This document shows positions 23,601 through 34,264 of a DNA stretch of 64,000 nucleotides, one piece after another (position 1 is the first letter of the stretch; every line of letters begins with the position of its first letter). The notes under the pieces are model-generated. The model saw only the letters and a list, made by a program, of their open reading frames with translations, was not told the DNA's origin and did not search any database. This DNA comes from Limnanthes douglasii subsp. nivea (Eukaryota; Streptophyta; Magnoliopsida; Brassicales; Limnanthaceae), in the NCBI GenBank assembly GCA_036936605.1, contig JAUPFV010000004.1, positions 122,996,852 to 123,060,851 on the forward strand. The letters run 5' to 3'. Made by a program: the position numbers and the translations under genes.

Positions 23601-24290
23601 TATACTGAAATTACACTTCTCTAGATTGAGCCTTAGATTTACATTTTTGAGGTTTGCAAATATCTCGGCTAAGTCAACTAAACAATCATCCTCATAAGTA
23701 TCAGTAGCTAGCATATCATCAATGTAAGCTTGTAGGTTTTAAACAATATGTCTTGTGAATATCTTATTGACAAGTCTTTAATACGTAGTCCCAAGATTCG
23801 TTTGTTTGAAATGGATTAATTTATAATAGTGAAGTCACCTCTCTTGTTTATAAATGTATTGTATTCCTGGTCATAATACATTGGGATCTTGTTGTATCCC
23901 GAATAAACATCCATAAAGGATAATATCTTATTATCTGATGATACGTCTAGTAGTTGATTAATTCTTAGAAGGTGGAAATGATCATTCAGACATGTTTTTT
24001 TAAGTATGTGAAGTATACATACATCATCCACTTGTAATTCTCTTTCTTTACAAATATTGGATTAGCGGTCCACATTGGGTAGTAGGATTCCATGATAGGT
24101 CCTACTATTGTTAGTATATTTGTATCCTCCAATAATGCTTCATTATATTGTTGGGAGTATGATATTTGTTTTTTCTTGATGGGCCAAAATATTTTATTTA
24201 TAGATAACGTGTAAAACATGACTTCTGCTAGGACACAAGTTACATCTTGGGCAGTCCAAGCAAATATGTCTAAATACTTTTGCAAAAACT
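23600..24290 (-). pseudogene. Gypsy reverse transcriptase relic
   Basis: From right to left the frames give YLDIFAWTAQDV, PIMESYYPMWTANPIFVKK, KWMMYVYFTYLKK, LNDHFHLLRINQLLD and LSFMDVYSGYNKIPM. Then come LVNKIFTRHIV and AYIDDMLATDTYEDDCLVDL (about 23735-23670). These follow the plant Tat-type RT order: FAWS-x-x-D, W-x-N-x-V-x-V-K-K, W-R-M-C-V-D-x-T-D-L-N-K, FPLP-R-I-D-Q-L, LSFMDA-Y-S-G-Y-N-Q-I and the YVDD box. The box survives here as YIDD. Several frame changes and stops make the gene dead. Confidence 0.8.
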
Positions 24291-24689
24291 AGACATGAGG
24301 TTGGTAGAAATGTCTATACCAAGTCCCAAAACTTTGTTTTGTTTCCTATGTATGCTTTATGCTTCCTCTCATGATTTTATAAGGTATGGGGGATATATGG
24401 GGTCATCCATATTATCCAAGATGATAAGAATCCCTTATAATTGTTATTTTTCAGCGTTGAGAAACGCATAACATTCTCTTAAATTATATTGATTTCTTAT
24501 GATCATTCATACCTTCTTGTTGATTACATAGCGAATGCACTGGTGTACTATTGATACTACAACGTGCATTTTGTCTAACTATGGTCTTCCATGATCATAT
24601 TTTAAAAAGACAATGCATCCACTATCATGAATAAACATTAAAGCTTCTTTATAATATCATGCATTCTTAATACCATATCCAAAGTTAAT

Positions 24690-24960
24690 TCTCTTATATA
24701 GTTGGCAGATGTCCTAATGAATCCAATCAAAAAATTTTGGGATGGTATAAGAACTGGGACACTTTTCATATTGGCATGTATCATTATACAAAATATTCGC
24801 CGAATTTCTCGTGTCTATAATTACATTTTTTTTACTTTTACTCCCGCTAACTCAATTATAATGACCACAACATCTTGATAAGGAGATGAAACTCATCTTA
24901 GATCGTTATCCGAGAATCCTAACACTGGATACAAATTCCTATACAAGTGGTGTGATGGCC
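24690..24960 (-). pseudogene. Gypsy protease relic
   Basis: PYQDVVVIIELAGVKVKK (about 24892-24830) followed in another frame by IIDTRNSANILY (about 24826-24787) fits the H-D-D-A-L-V-V-T-x-x-I-A-x-x-x-V-x-R-V-L-V-D-N-G-S-S-A-D-I-L pattern of Tat-type retropepsins. The active-site block reads D-T-R-N-S in place of D-N-G-S-S. Confidence 0.5.
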
Positions 24961-25384
24961 TTGATGTTAAACTTCCAGATCATATATATACTTCTTCATG
25001 AAGTTCTTGGAAATTTCATAAATCAAGTCTCTTTATGAAATTACACAAATGATTTTTCTATTGGGATATGGGTTTAGGTATTCGTTTTCTTATTTATCCA
25101 CTTGTTATTTCTCTCTTAATAAAGGATTACGTTTAAATGCATCGTGTCTCGACTTACTTTTAGACTTTGTTTTCATAAAATCCAAATTTTTACCACCATC
25201 TATCATATTATGGACCCTGTCTTTTAAAACCTAGCAATCTATTTTGTAATGACTATTGTTGTTGCGAAATTTGTAAGATTTTTTTTATCAATATATTCCT
25301 TAGCATAGAAAATATTATTTCGTTGCCGATAGTTTATCATGTGTTTGATGTTTTTATAGATTATTCCTAAGTTTTATGTTAACT

Positions 25385-26130
25385 TTATGTAGGGACCTTT
25401 ACTAGAGAGTTATAGCTTTCCGCTCGTACTGTAGTTGTTATTATAGTCCTCCTCGGTTTCCCCATCAAAACCTGACCTTGACTGTAGTGTTTTGGTTGGG
25501 ATGAGGCTTCAATTACTGTCTCTGAAGGTTGAAGCTTCCTTGATATAAAGTTAACCTGCACATCTAAAGTTAGTATTAGACAAATGATGTAGTGGGGATA
25601 TGCATTTTGGTTTTCAGTGTTTCCATCCATTTTGGCTCTAACAGTATTTTCCACTTCAATTTGGTATTCCACTTGAGCTAATAAGTCTTTAAATATTATT
25701 GCTTTCTTTTTCATAATGTTTTCTGATAGAAGTCCTGGTAAAATTCCTTGTCTATATGTTGCAACTGCCACCAAATTGTGACAGCCTTGGAAGTTATTAT
25801 TTGTATCCATAAATCTTTTTTTTGTAATCTCTCAAATTCTCTTTTGGATTTTGTTAGCAATGGATTCTATAGTATTCACGTCCTTTAATGATTTTAATAT
25901 TAACAAAAAACATGATTCATGATCTTTACAATATTTTAAAGCTTTTAATGTAACTCGATGGAAGGTTGTTGAATAAAGCAAGAACGTCCCCTTGAAGATC
26001 ATTAAGAAGGTTATATACATTATATTATCATTTTTCCCAAGATGTAATATTTTTATTGTGAATTGTTTAATATGATTGGTGGCTAGCCATAAGGAATTGC
26101 GGCTGTTTTGGCACCACAAAACAAGGGCTC
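25385..26130 (-). pseudogene. Gypsy gag relic
   Basis: Two frames (26119-25832 and 25810-25385) give ITFLMIFKGTFLLYSTTFHR, comparable to M-C-x-A-F-P-x-T-L-K-G-x-A-x-x-W-F in plant gypsy gag. Then VAVATYRQGILPGLLSENIM and IIFKDLLAQVEYQIEVENT resemble A-F-x-x-G-L-x-x-G-x-F-L-x-S-L and M-A-E-L-L-x-R-A-x-x-Y-I-x-x-E-E. The order gag then protease then RT, right to left, supports it. Confidence 0.6.
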
Positions 26131-27006
26131 AGATGTGATGACGAGAATCTAATTTTAGGGTTCGACTGACTCACATATTAGTAGAGAGGGAAGTTATGGT
26201 GTCCATTATTCGTTGGTGGTAGTTTTAAAACATAGAATAGGAAAATTGTTTGATAGACTCGTGGAGCATTAATGAAACTTTATTATTAAGCGATTGGTAT
26301 TCTTGAAGGAATCAGAGGAAGTTTGGATGAGCCACTGGTTTTCCTGATGGAAGTTTATGATAATTATTGGGCCATTTGAGGCAATAAAATAAGTATTTAG
26401 ATATTCTCTTTGGGTACTTGTGTAGTTAGGCATGCTTATTAGGAGGTTGGGTTGATCTCCGCTAGTATTATTCACCCGGTGTTAAGCTGTGGGATGCTTA
26501 TAGGCATATCCTAACTTCTTTTAATGGTCATTTTTTGAGGTTGGAGTCATGCTCCTTATTTTTCTATGATAACGAAAACTACACCTTGTATTCTTGTTGA
26601 ATGACCATTGATCAAACTTTTGTTTGGGGTCATCATTCGTAGTTTGGGAGGACAACTTACCCATATTAGTAACATTATGGTAACACTCCATTATCATTGA
26701 GCTTGTGGCATCATCCCATCATCTTCCTCATTATTCTCTGAACGTTGAATCTCATATCTTAATCGTTGAGCGGTGGTCAACATAGTCTGCAAAACTCTAA
26801 ATTGGTTAGCATGTTCCTCCCTATCTCATTCACCAGTTTCTCGGCATACATGATTGGAGTGGATGATTTTACATTAAGTTTCTCCTCAATAATAGAGTAA
26901 TTAGATTTCATATATAAATTTGTCATTGATTTTTCTTTGTGAGTTTTATTTTTGTTTATTTAGTGGTTTTTTAGAACGAAAAATAATGAGGGTACCAATA
27001 TGGTCA
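26131..27006. other. 5' untranslated and leader region of the large gypsy element
   Basis: No gene was recognised. In minus-strand reading TTGGTACCCTC (about 26998-26988) lies just after the LTR end and could be a degenerate primer-binding site, but the match to the initiator-Met type is weak. Confidence 0.35.
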
Positions 27007-27480
27007 TGTTTATTTGCGTTATGATGTTATTTGAAGAAATTATATGATCAAGTGGTCATATAATGTTTTTTTTGGCGTTGACCGAGACTTGGGAGTGATT
27101 AGATGAAGCTTAAATGGTGGTGCCGGAAACTAAAAATTGTTTGGAAATAAGTAGGAGAGTTGTTATGATTATTAGAGAGAATATAATGAGTTAGTTAAAA
27201 CATGAGATATTTTTTATTTTCAGATTAATCCAAACAAACGTATAAAACAAAAAAAAATTGATTGTTCAAGGATCAAATGATTGCATGCTTGAGAATTGTT
27301 TCCATATTTATAGACATAGATTTGCGTTAACCGCCTAATTGGACGTTTGACTTAAATATTTTAGTATTATATCATTTCCTATGAATTTAACCTTATAATT
27401 TTAAGTTCGAGACCAAAACTATAATTTATAATTAACATATTTGCTATAGGTTTTAACACGAACAATATCCACTCTTATCA
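27007..27480 (-). repeat. 5' LTR relic of the large gypsy element
   Basis: It is the partner of 13331-14096. In minus-strand reading it starts TGATAAGAGTGGATATTG and ends near AATAAACA. It lacks the SINE and the 40-bp tandem expansion of the other copy. Confidence 0.55.
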
Positions 27481-27684
27481 AACATAAACAAAAAATAATA
27501 TAAAAAATAAAAATAATTTGTTTTATTAGGTCATATAAAATAGGGAGACTTACAAATAAAGACTCATTCAGCAAACGTATTACGGATAAAGACCTAAATT
27601 TTTAAAGGGAATTTATACCTTAAATACCCTTCTATATAAAGCACAGTAACCAACTTATATTTCTTTGTTTTCTTTTTATTTTAA

Positions 27685-28227
27685 TTTTTAAAGGTCTGTA
27701 TCTTTTAAACCGTAATTCGGAAAAAGAATCCGAAAATACGATTGGTTTTTTTTTAAGACGAACAAAACTAGTACCATTCATGATATGTTTTGAATTTTTT
27801 TAAAAAAAATTATATTTTACACACGTTTCTCAGTTATATGGTTTCGCATCTATCAATATAAAGAAGGTTTCGCATTTATCAAAATAAAAAGGTTTCTCTT
27901 CTAGCAAAAAAAAAAAGATTCCGCATCTATCAAAATAAAAAAGGTTTTGTATCTATCAAAATAAAGAAGGTTTCGCATCTATCAAAATAAAGAAGGTTTT
28001 GCATCTAGCAAAATAAAAAAGGTTTTGCATCTAGCACAACAAAACAGGTTTCGCATCTATCATAACGAAGAAGGTTTCGCATCTTCTTCGCGAAACCCTT
28101 AAAATTTTTAAAACTTTAAAAGTCTGTATCTTTTAAACCGTAACTCGAAAAAAAAATCCGAAAATACCGTAGCTTTTGTTTTTTCAAGACGAACAAACTA
28201 GTACCATTCATGATATGTTATGAATTT
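27685..28227 (+). repeat. Pair of ~115-bp direct copies flanking a minisatellite
   Basis: 27685-27800 and 28115-28227 share gtctgtatcttttaaaccgt, aatccgaaaata, aagacgaacaaa and ctagtaccattcatgatatg in the same order. The second copy is again followed by tttcrcatctatcaaaa motifs (28248-28345), so the unit 'copy plus minisatellite' looks duplicated as a whole. Confidence 0.85.
27841..28100 (+). repeat. Minisatellite, about nine ~27-bp units
   Basis: The unit is of the type ggtttcgcatctatcaaaat followed by aaagaa. Copies differ by small substitutions (cgcattt, tgtatct, tgcatctagc). It lies inside the MULE-like element. Confidence 0.9.
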
Positions 28228-28802
28228 AAAAAAATAGAACAAATAACGTTTCACATCTATCAAAAACGTGTTTTTTGCATCTACCATTCGAGAAGATTTA
28301 CACGTTTCGCAACTCTCGGAATGTACATATTCAAAGGTTTCGCATCTTCTTCCCTGAGCCATTTTACTCGACACCAAAATCTCATAAACTCAAAACAGAC
28401 TAAAATCGATGAAAAACTAACTAAAATTCAACAAATAAACTACATTAGCAACATAAAAACGAGATAAATACAAAGAATCAGAAACAAAAACATATCTCGA
28501 GTATTTCTAGTATTCCAAAATCAAAATTTGACTTACCACACACAAATCCACTTATCTAAACATATATCCAAAATCAAACTTCGAAATCAACTAAAAATAC
28601 AACAAAAAACACATGAAAAAAAAAGCAAAACAAGAAAATTGGTGAAAAAAGGTGAAGCATTGGTGTAAAAGCCTTTTATATAAATGAACAAGAGTATTTA
28701 AGGAATTAGTTGGTATTCAATGGTAAATATTTAACTAAAACGGGCCATTCTGGGAGAATAATGAAATTATGGGTCTTAAATGGTAATTTACCCTATAAAA
28801 TA

Positions 28803-29389
28803 TGTAAATATTACCTTTAATGATATTTTAAAACTTTTAATAGTTAAATTATTTTTAAATTTTAATTTTACTATTTACGTATTTTTATACGTTTTTTTAA
28901 CAAAACTTTTTATTTGTGTAATTTTTTAATTTGTGAATCTTTTTATTTTTATTATATAAAATTTATTATAATATCATTTCCAAATAATTTATTTTTTAGT
29001 ATTACAAATGTAAATTTCATTATCAAATAAAAACCAATATTTTTGTTTTATTGAACGGAATTTTGTTTAGTAATTAAAACTTGAAATAGATGGATAATAA
29101 ATTTAAAAAATAATAATTATATATATATATATATATATATATAAATTTTAAATGAAAAATAAAAAAATTAATATAATAAAATTGGGTTACTAATTTCAAA
29201 TAGTGATGTATTCTTTTATTAAAAATATTTTACACTCATTTTACCAACAAATTATAACTTAAGTCAAAAAATTATATAAGTATATATTTTGCTTAAAAAA
29301 CTTGTACTACTAAATCAGAATTTATTTGTTGAATTCTAAAATTTTAGAAAATATAGGAAAAAAACGGGAAAAAATAAAAGACGAGTATG
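28803..29389. other. Very AT-rich spacer with (AT)n tract
   Basis: No gene is visible. An alternating AT run lies at 29117-29142. Confidence 0.6.
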
Positions 29390-29530
29390 TTTTTTATTAA
29401 TTGAAATTGTATATTTACGTAGAGGTTAAACCATTATTTATAGATTAATAATATAGGCTAGTGGATCTAATACAGTGAGTCGAATATCTCGAATAACTTT
29501 AATATCTCTAACACCTTCTCTCAAACTATA
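29390..29530 (-). repeat. LTR relic (3') of a minus-strand copia element
   Basis: ttttattaat...agtggatctaatacagt followed by aatatctcgaat-act-t-aa-t-tc-ctaac also occurs at about 32037-32110 in the same orientation. The two copies enclose the copia coding relic at 30408-31560. Only about 80-140 bp of similarity is readable. Confidence 0.45.
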
Positions 29531-29608
29531 ATGCAACACTGATAAACATCGAGACTTTGTCACGACAATAAACAAAAACGAGATGTCGGTTGAGCATTTG
29601 TGAAGAAA

Positions 29609-29785
29609 TCCACAAGTTGTCTTCAATCTTCAAACGACTTTCAAACATCATATTCTTCAAAAAATCCGCAAGTTTTCTTCAATCTTCAAATTATCTTCAA
29701 GCGTCCTTCAAACATCATAAATTCTTATATGTCAAACGTTTTTTTTATGCAAGTTGTCTTCAATCTTTAAATTAACTTCAAACGT
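29609..29785 (+). repeat. Three degenerate copies of a caagttgtcttcaatcttca unit
   Basis: Copies start near 29612, 29668 and 29749, each followed by aaa-n-gactttcaaacatcat-type sequence. The third grades directly into the polypyrimidine tract, so the microsatellite probably grew from this cttcttcaa-rich sequence. Confidence 0.7.
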
Positions 29786-29788
29786 CAT

Positions 29789-30259
29789 ATTTTTCTTCTT
29801 CTTCTTCTTCTTCTCATTCTCTTCTTCTTCTTTTTCTTCTTCGATTTCACCACATTCTTCTTCTCTCATCCTCCTTATGTTGATCCTCCTCTCATCCTTA
29901 TCCTTCTTATTCTCATCATCCTCATTATTCTTCTTATTCTTTTCCTTTTGCTTCTCATTCTGCTTCTCTTTCCGCCTCTTATGATTTTCCTTCTACTTCT
30001 ACTTCTCATTTTTCCTATTCTCATTCTCATTCTCCTTCTCCTTCTCTTTCTCCTCCTTTTTTTCTCTTTCTCTTGCTTCTTTTTCTCATTTTCCTTTTTC
30101 TCATTCTACTTCTTTTTCTCATTCTTTTTCTTCTTCTTCTTTTTCCTCTCATTTTTCTATTTCTTATGCTCTTCATTTTTCTTCTTCTTCTCCTCCTTCT
30201 TCTTCTTATGCTTCTTTTTCTCCTTCTTATTCTTCTTCTCCTCTTCATTCTCATCCTCA
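29789..30259 (+). repeat. 470-bp polypyrimidine tract (TTC/TTCTCC-rich)
   Basis: Almost every base on the plus strand is C or T, built from ttc, tcc, ctt and ttttctc units with rare interruptions (gatttcaccaca, atgttga). The open frames of Phe, Leu and Ser, or of Arg and Lys on the other strand, are by-products of the low complexity. Confidence 0.95.
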
Positions 30260-30440
30260 GAAATACCAAAACCCAAATTCAAATATCAAACATGAAATAC
30301 ACAATACAAAATATCAAATACCAAATACCAAATCAAAATCTCAAATCTAAATCTAAATAAACCAAAATAAAATCCAAATAAAATCTAAACGCAAATCAAA
30401 ACCAAAATTAATTCAAATTCAAATAAAAAACAAACTCAAA
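30260..30440 (+). repeat. A/C-rich low-complexity tract with CAAATAC/CAAATC units
   Basis: Directly after the pyrimidine tract, tandem-like words such as aaataccaaa, atcaaataccaaataccaaa and caaatctaaatc follow for about 180 bp, with few G. Its border with the copia relic is diffuse. Confidence 0.75.
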
Positions 30441-31560
30441 AAATTCAATCATAATTCTACTAACTTGTTCATTTTTATTATATTCATGACCAAAAACGAT
30501 TCCAATAGCTCGGCAACCAAGAAAGCATAAGACAACCAATTTTTTTTCTATTAGCAAACAATGAAAATAACTGCCCACTGACACAACAAATCTAAACTCA
30601 AGATCTAAACTTATGTATAACAAGTATAGTCATCAATAAAATATTCATTTTATGACGATCCATTTTTTTAGAACTAGAGATGAACCACACACATCAGAAA
30701 TAGAACAAGAGACGTTTGTATTAAATGGTAAGTTGTAAAATTTTGTCAGCTTACAACCATTACAATCCGAGATATTACAAGTTTTTGAATGATCCAAAAA
30801 CACTTGTGGAGACTGAAAAGTCAAATGTAACACAATTGTTAAAGATAAAATTTAGAGACAAAAGACTCAAACAAAACAAACACAATTCAAAACCAGATGC
30901 TACAATATTAGTCATCCACAACAATCACTTCAAGTTTTTCCAAAACATAGAGTTCCCCTATTTTACGACATGTATCAATCACTCTCTGAGTATGTTGATC
31001 TTCTATAACAAAAACAAAATCAGAAAAGAAGACTCAATGACCGGATTTACACAATTGGCTAACCGAAACAAGATTCAAAGCAAGGGTTTAAACATAATAA
31101 ACATTCGAGAGCGATATATGAGGGGTAGCATTAGAGCCAACACCCTTTACCGATGTTGCTGTAGCACTAGAAAATAAAACATATATGGGTGAAATAGGAG
31201 ACAATTAAACAAAGTTTGACATATGAAGTGAAATATGATGAGACGCACTGAATCCAAAATTCATGATGACAAATCAAAACCTGAAGTGGAAGACAAGGTC
31301 AAACCTGAGTGATATGTGGATGTAGGTATGACAAAGTTTTTCTCATTCAATTTGGTCCTACTAGACCGTAAAGAGTCATATTGTTTTGTTATATTTGCAA
31401 TAGGAATCCACAAGCTCTAATTGAACAAAATCAAACAATCAAGTGATACCAAATTCAAATTAAATCAAATACACTATTTTACCAACAAAATTGTTGCGTT
31501 GTTCCATCATCGATTTTTCCCGAACCGTCGCACCAAATCACAATCCAACTGGTTATATTG
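30408..31560 (-). pseudogene. Ty1/copia relic: protease, pre-integrase domain, integrase start
   Basis: From right to left the frames give SASHHISLHMSNFV (about 31260), the end of W-x-L-D-S-G-A-S-x-H-M with the Asp lost. Then come HISLSNVYYV, LNLVSVSQLCKSG, QRVIDTCRKIGELYVLEKLE and CNISDCNGCKLTKFYNLPFN (about 30790). These are the order and motifs of the copia protease C-terminus, GAG-pre-integrase (H/C) domain and integrase start. The sequence then fades into A/C-rich repeats, so RT and RNase H are missing. Multiple stops show a dead copy. Confidence 0.75.
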
Positions 31561-32029
31561 AAGCCTTAGATATTTCAAACATGTTATCCAAAATTTAAAA
31601 AAACGACACTGTTTGCCTATTTATCAAACTTTTTTTTATTGTGTTTTCCTATTAAATGATTTTTTTGATTGTGGCTACACGCAATAGATCTGAAAACCAA
31701 ATATTCTTCCATCTATTATGATTTAGTTTCTCGATTCTTGTGCAAACAATTACATTTTGTAATAAAAATAAATATAATTACAAAACCACAAAATCCTTCT
31801 TAAATTTAAATCTTTAATATACGAAATGTTTATTACCGCAAATCTTCTCCGTATAAAATAGTGACAATAAAATAGTTAATTCTTCATCCAAAACCAGTAA
31901 AAATCCAAATGAGATTAAAATAGTTTATTTAATTAAATCGATTCCAAAATCAAATTAAATATTCGAAAAATAATAATAATTTCGAAATATTTTGAATAAA
32001 TAAATAAATAAATAAACAAACAGAAAACG
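31561..32029 (-). other. Leader side of the minus-strand copia relic
   Basis: This stretch should include gag and leader sequence but no gag motif could be read. It is AT-rich with short runs of AATA and AAAT. Confidence 0.35.
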
Positions 32030-32110
32030 GCTAAACTTTTTATTAATGAAATAGTGGATCTAATACAGTAAACCAAATATTCGTAATGACTTCAACGTCA
32101 CTAACAAAAA
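32030..32110 (-). repeat. LTR relic (5') of the minus-strand copia element
   Basis: ttttattaatgaaatagtgg and atctaatacagt repeat the sequence at about 29392-29480. The match is short and the outer limit is unknown. Confidence 0.4.
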
Positions 32111-32777
32111 GAACAATGTTGAATAATAAAAAAGTAAACCGTAATATTAATAACCCAATAATAAATAAAGCTCAAAGGACCACATCATTCCACGATTATA
32201 GTAATTTATAAGTAAATGATTATTATGTAAGATAATAGTTTGTGTTCCTACTTAATCGCTTAAGCCCTCACTTGAGTAGTTTGCCTACTTGTTTAATTTA
32301 TGAAACTAGTTGGTCCTTTTTAGTAGTTTTTGTTTCTTTTATAATTGAGTCTTGTTAACTTATGTATATTGAAATAAATTCTTATTTTTATTACATTTCC
32401 TAACAAAAGGGGCATACATCCACAATTTTACAATAAAAAGTTACTTATTTCACGAAATCATAATTTGAATGAGATAAAAGTTATAATAATACCTAGCCTA
32501 TGTAATATGTTTATTCCTTCTAGAAAGCAAGACGGATTTGCGTATAAAGCTATAATCTCCCATTTTAACAAAAATTAGAGAAAAAGTTAATCTTGAGACC
32601 CAACTCACCTGGGTCTAAATTCGTGGTTTGGTTTTAATATATATGATTATCTTTTATATCATATTTTAATTTTAAAATATTTCATGAGAATTTTTTAAAT
32701 TATATATTTAGTTTTTAATATCGAAAAAGTTAAGGTCCAAAGCTACATAATCGTTTAAAAAATTAATTCGTGATATT
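32111..32777. other. AT-rich spacer without recognisable genes
   Basis: Nothing identifiable was seen in either strand. Confidence 0.4.
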
Positions 32778-33045
32778 AATGTTGATTGAAGGTTATCTGA
32801 CGATGTTCACCGTGGCCAGCGAACTGCTGAGGCTCTAGATGAATGTTATGGATTGCAAGATAATTCACAGACCTACTACTATCGCGATGACATAAGTGAG
32901 GGGCTGTTGGCTGGGAAAACATGCAGTGACAACAACCACGACTGTTGGCTCGGAACCGCTCATCGGCAATAGCAGGTGCTGCTAGCTGGGTGGTTCACCT
33001 AGTGATAACAGCGACTAGTTGGGTGGTTCATGATTTATTTTACAT
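32778..33045. other. GC-richer island of unknown origin
   Basis: Around 250 bp with clearly higher GC than the surroundings, containing gctgggtggttca and gttgggtggttcatg repeats (about 32985 and 33017) and gactgttggctcgg-type words. No frame is open throughout and no protein family is recognised. It could be a relic of a host exon or of an unrecognised element. Confidence 0.4.
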
Positions 33046-33300
33046 ATGAAAGTGTTTAGACATGCTGTTTTTTTATATTTGTGAAATGAATGTTTATGTG
33101 CTTGAATGTTTAAATGGATATGCATGACTGAGGTTTCAGATTTTGGTAGGTGAATCTTGGAATTAATATAATCGGTCCTCTCAAAGATTAAATTGATCTT
33201 TTTGAAGATCATAGGTTTCGATAATGTTCGAGGTGTTAATATTTGATTTTGATTAATCATGATATGGAGATAATTTACTGAAAATGGTCTTTGTGCTAAT

Positions 33301-33512
33301 TTAATTCTAAGTAAGTAAAATCAAACTTCCGTAATGTTTCACCGATACTTAGGAAAATTAATTTAATTCTTTCAATTTTTTAATTTTAACTATGTGAAAC
33401 TAATCCTCTTGGAGGGGTTCATTGATACTTAATAAAATTAAATTATGGTTATTTTAATTTAAGTAAATGAAATCATCCCTCTAGAGGGTTTTACTGGTAC
33501 TTAGGAAATTAA
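33301..33512 (+). repeat. Three diverged tandem copies of a ~75-bp unit
   Basis: Each copy has ttaatt-taa, a gtaaatgaaatca-type word, ctc-gagggg-type words, ttca-tgatacttag and aaattaa. Copies begin near 33301, 33380 and 33450. Confidence 0.75.
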
Positions 33513-34264
33513 AATCATGATCACGATATTTTTCTCAAACGTATATAATACATGCTAGTATGATTTTCCCTCCAATACCCATTTTCAGAGTATATTATGT
33601 TTTACATGTATAGACTGTGTTCAAGTATGTTAGTTGTTATATGTCACGAATCTAAATATGATGTGTGTTATTTGTGTTATTTTTTTCCAGTAAACTTGCG
33701 TTACAATCCGTTGGGTAATAAACCCCTAATTGATGGCGCAGATTTCACTATATAAAAAGAAGATACGCTACTCTATTTGTTTGTTCACAAATATGAATAT
33801 GTATTGATGAACCCCCAAATCTCCTGCTCTTAGTCTGGAAAGTATATTGAGGAAACTAAAGAGAATGAGAACTGGGAATATCCTAATAGGTTTGCATGGC
33901 CATAATGCTACAAGGAATACCAGTTGCAATCGTAGGACTATCCCAACAAATACTACGACAGTTACATATTCTTCTTGTATAATTCGAGAAAGTATATTCT
34001 AAAACTGGGAAGGTAGAGATGCATCATCTTATTAATTAGATCTCTACCAAAAAAACACTGGAAAAGGTAAAATATGTGAGCATATTATGGGAATGTCTAT
34101 GATTTCCTAGAATTTAAAGGTAATCAGGGTAGACTTACTTAAGGAGTGCGTGGTAGGGTTCAGTTTTTAGTCATTACAGGAAAAGTTTAAGCATTTCCAA
34201 TCCATCTATAATTGCATACGGAAAAAAATGAAATATTAATGATTTGATTGTCCATGTTGCATAA
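33513..34264. other. Upstream part of the plus-strand copia relic, not resolved
   Basis: A TATA-like ctatataaaaag at about 33749-33760, followed by tgtttgttcac, could belong to a 5' LTR, but similarity with the 3' LTR at 38173 is not evident. gag could not be read. Confidence 0.3.

Larger units (their letters stand above)
13331..27480 (-). mobile_element. Large decayed Tat-lineage-type Ty3/gypsy retrotransposon with antisense extra gene
   Basis: Similar LTR relics lie in direct orientation at about 13331-14096 and 27007-27480. Between them, on the minus strand, are gag, protease, RT, RNase H and integrase in the Ty3/gypsy order. A plus-strand coding relic then lies between integrase and the 3' LTR. 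An extra ORF in that place, sense or antisense, is described for the Tat lineage (Ogre/Retand group). In minus-strand reading both LTRs start with TG (TGATAAGAGTGG at the right copy, TGGCAATGATG at the left). No clean 5-bp target duplication was found. All coding parts are broken. A 2.49-kb LTR element and a SINE have inserted into it. Confidence 0.7.
27543..28793. mobile_element. 1251-bp non-autonomous MULE-like element with perfect 9-bp target duplication
   Basis: tataaaata occurs directly outside both ends (27534-27542 and 28794-28802). The ends are inverted. The left starts gggagacttacaaataaaga and the right, as reverse complement, starts gggtaaattaccatttaaga, with 16 of the first 23 bases equal. 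Similarity continues further in (taccttaaataccc against ttccttaaatactc). A 9-bp duplication is the hallmark of the Mutator superfamily. The interior holds no transposase but has a minisatellite and a 115-bp duplication. Confidence 0.8.

Noticed and set aside
13331..27480. Clean 5-bp target duplication for the large gypsy element
   Set aside because: TATAT left and TATTT or AACAT right, depending on the chosen LTR end, do not match exactly; the ends are too decayed.
27841..28100. CRISPR-like array
   Set aside because: There are no unique spacers between repeats; it is a eukaryotic minisatellite inside a transposon.
29754..30360. Several 70-115 codon open frames on both strands
   Set aside because: They are Phe/Leu/Ser or Arg/Lys translations of the polypyrimidine tract, with no start context or family.
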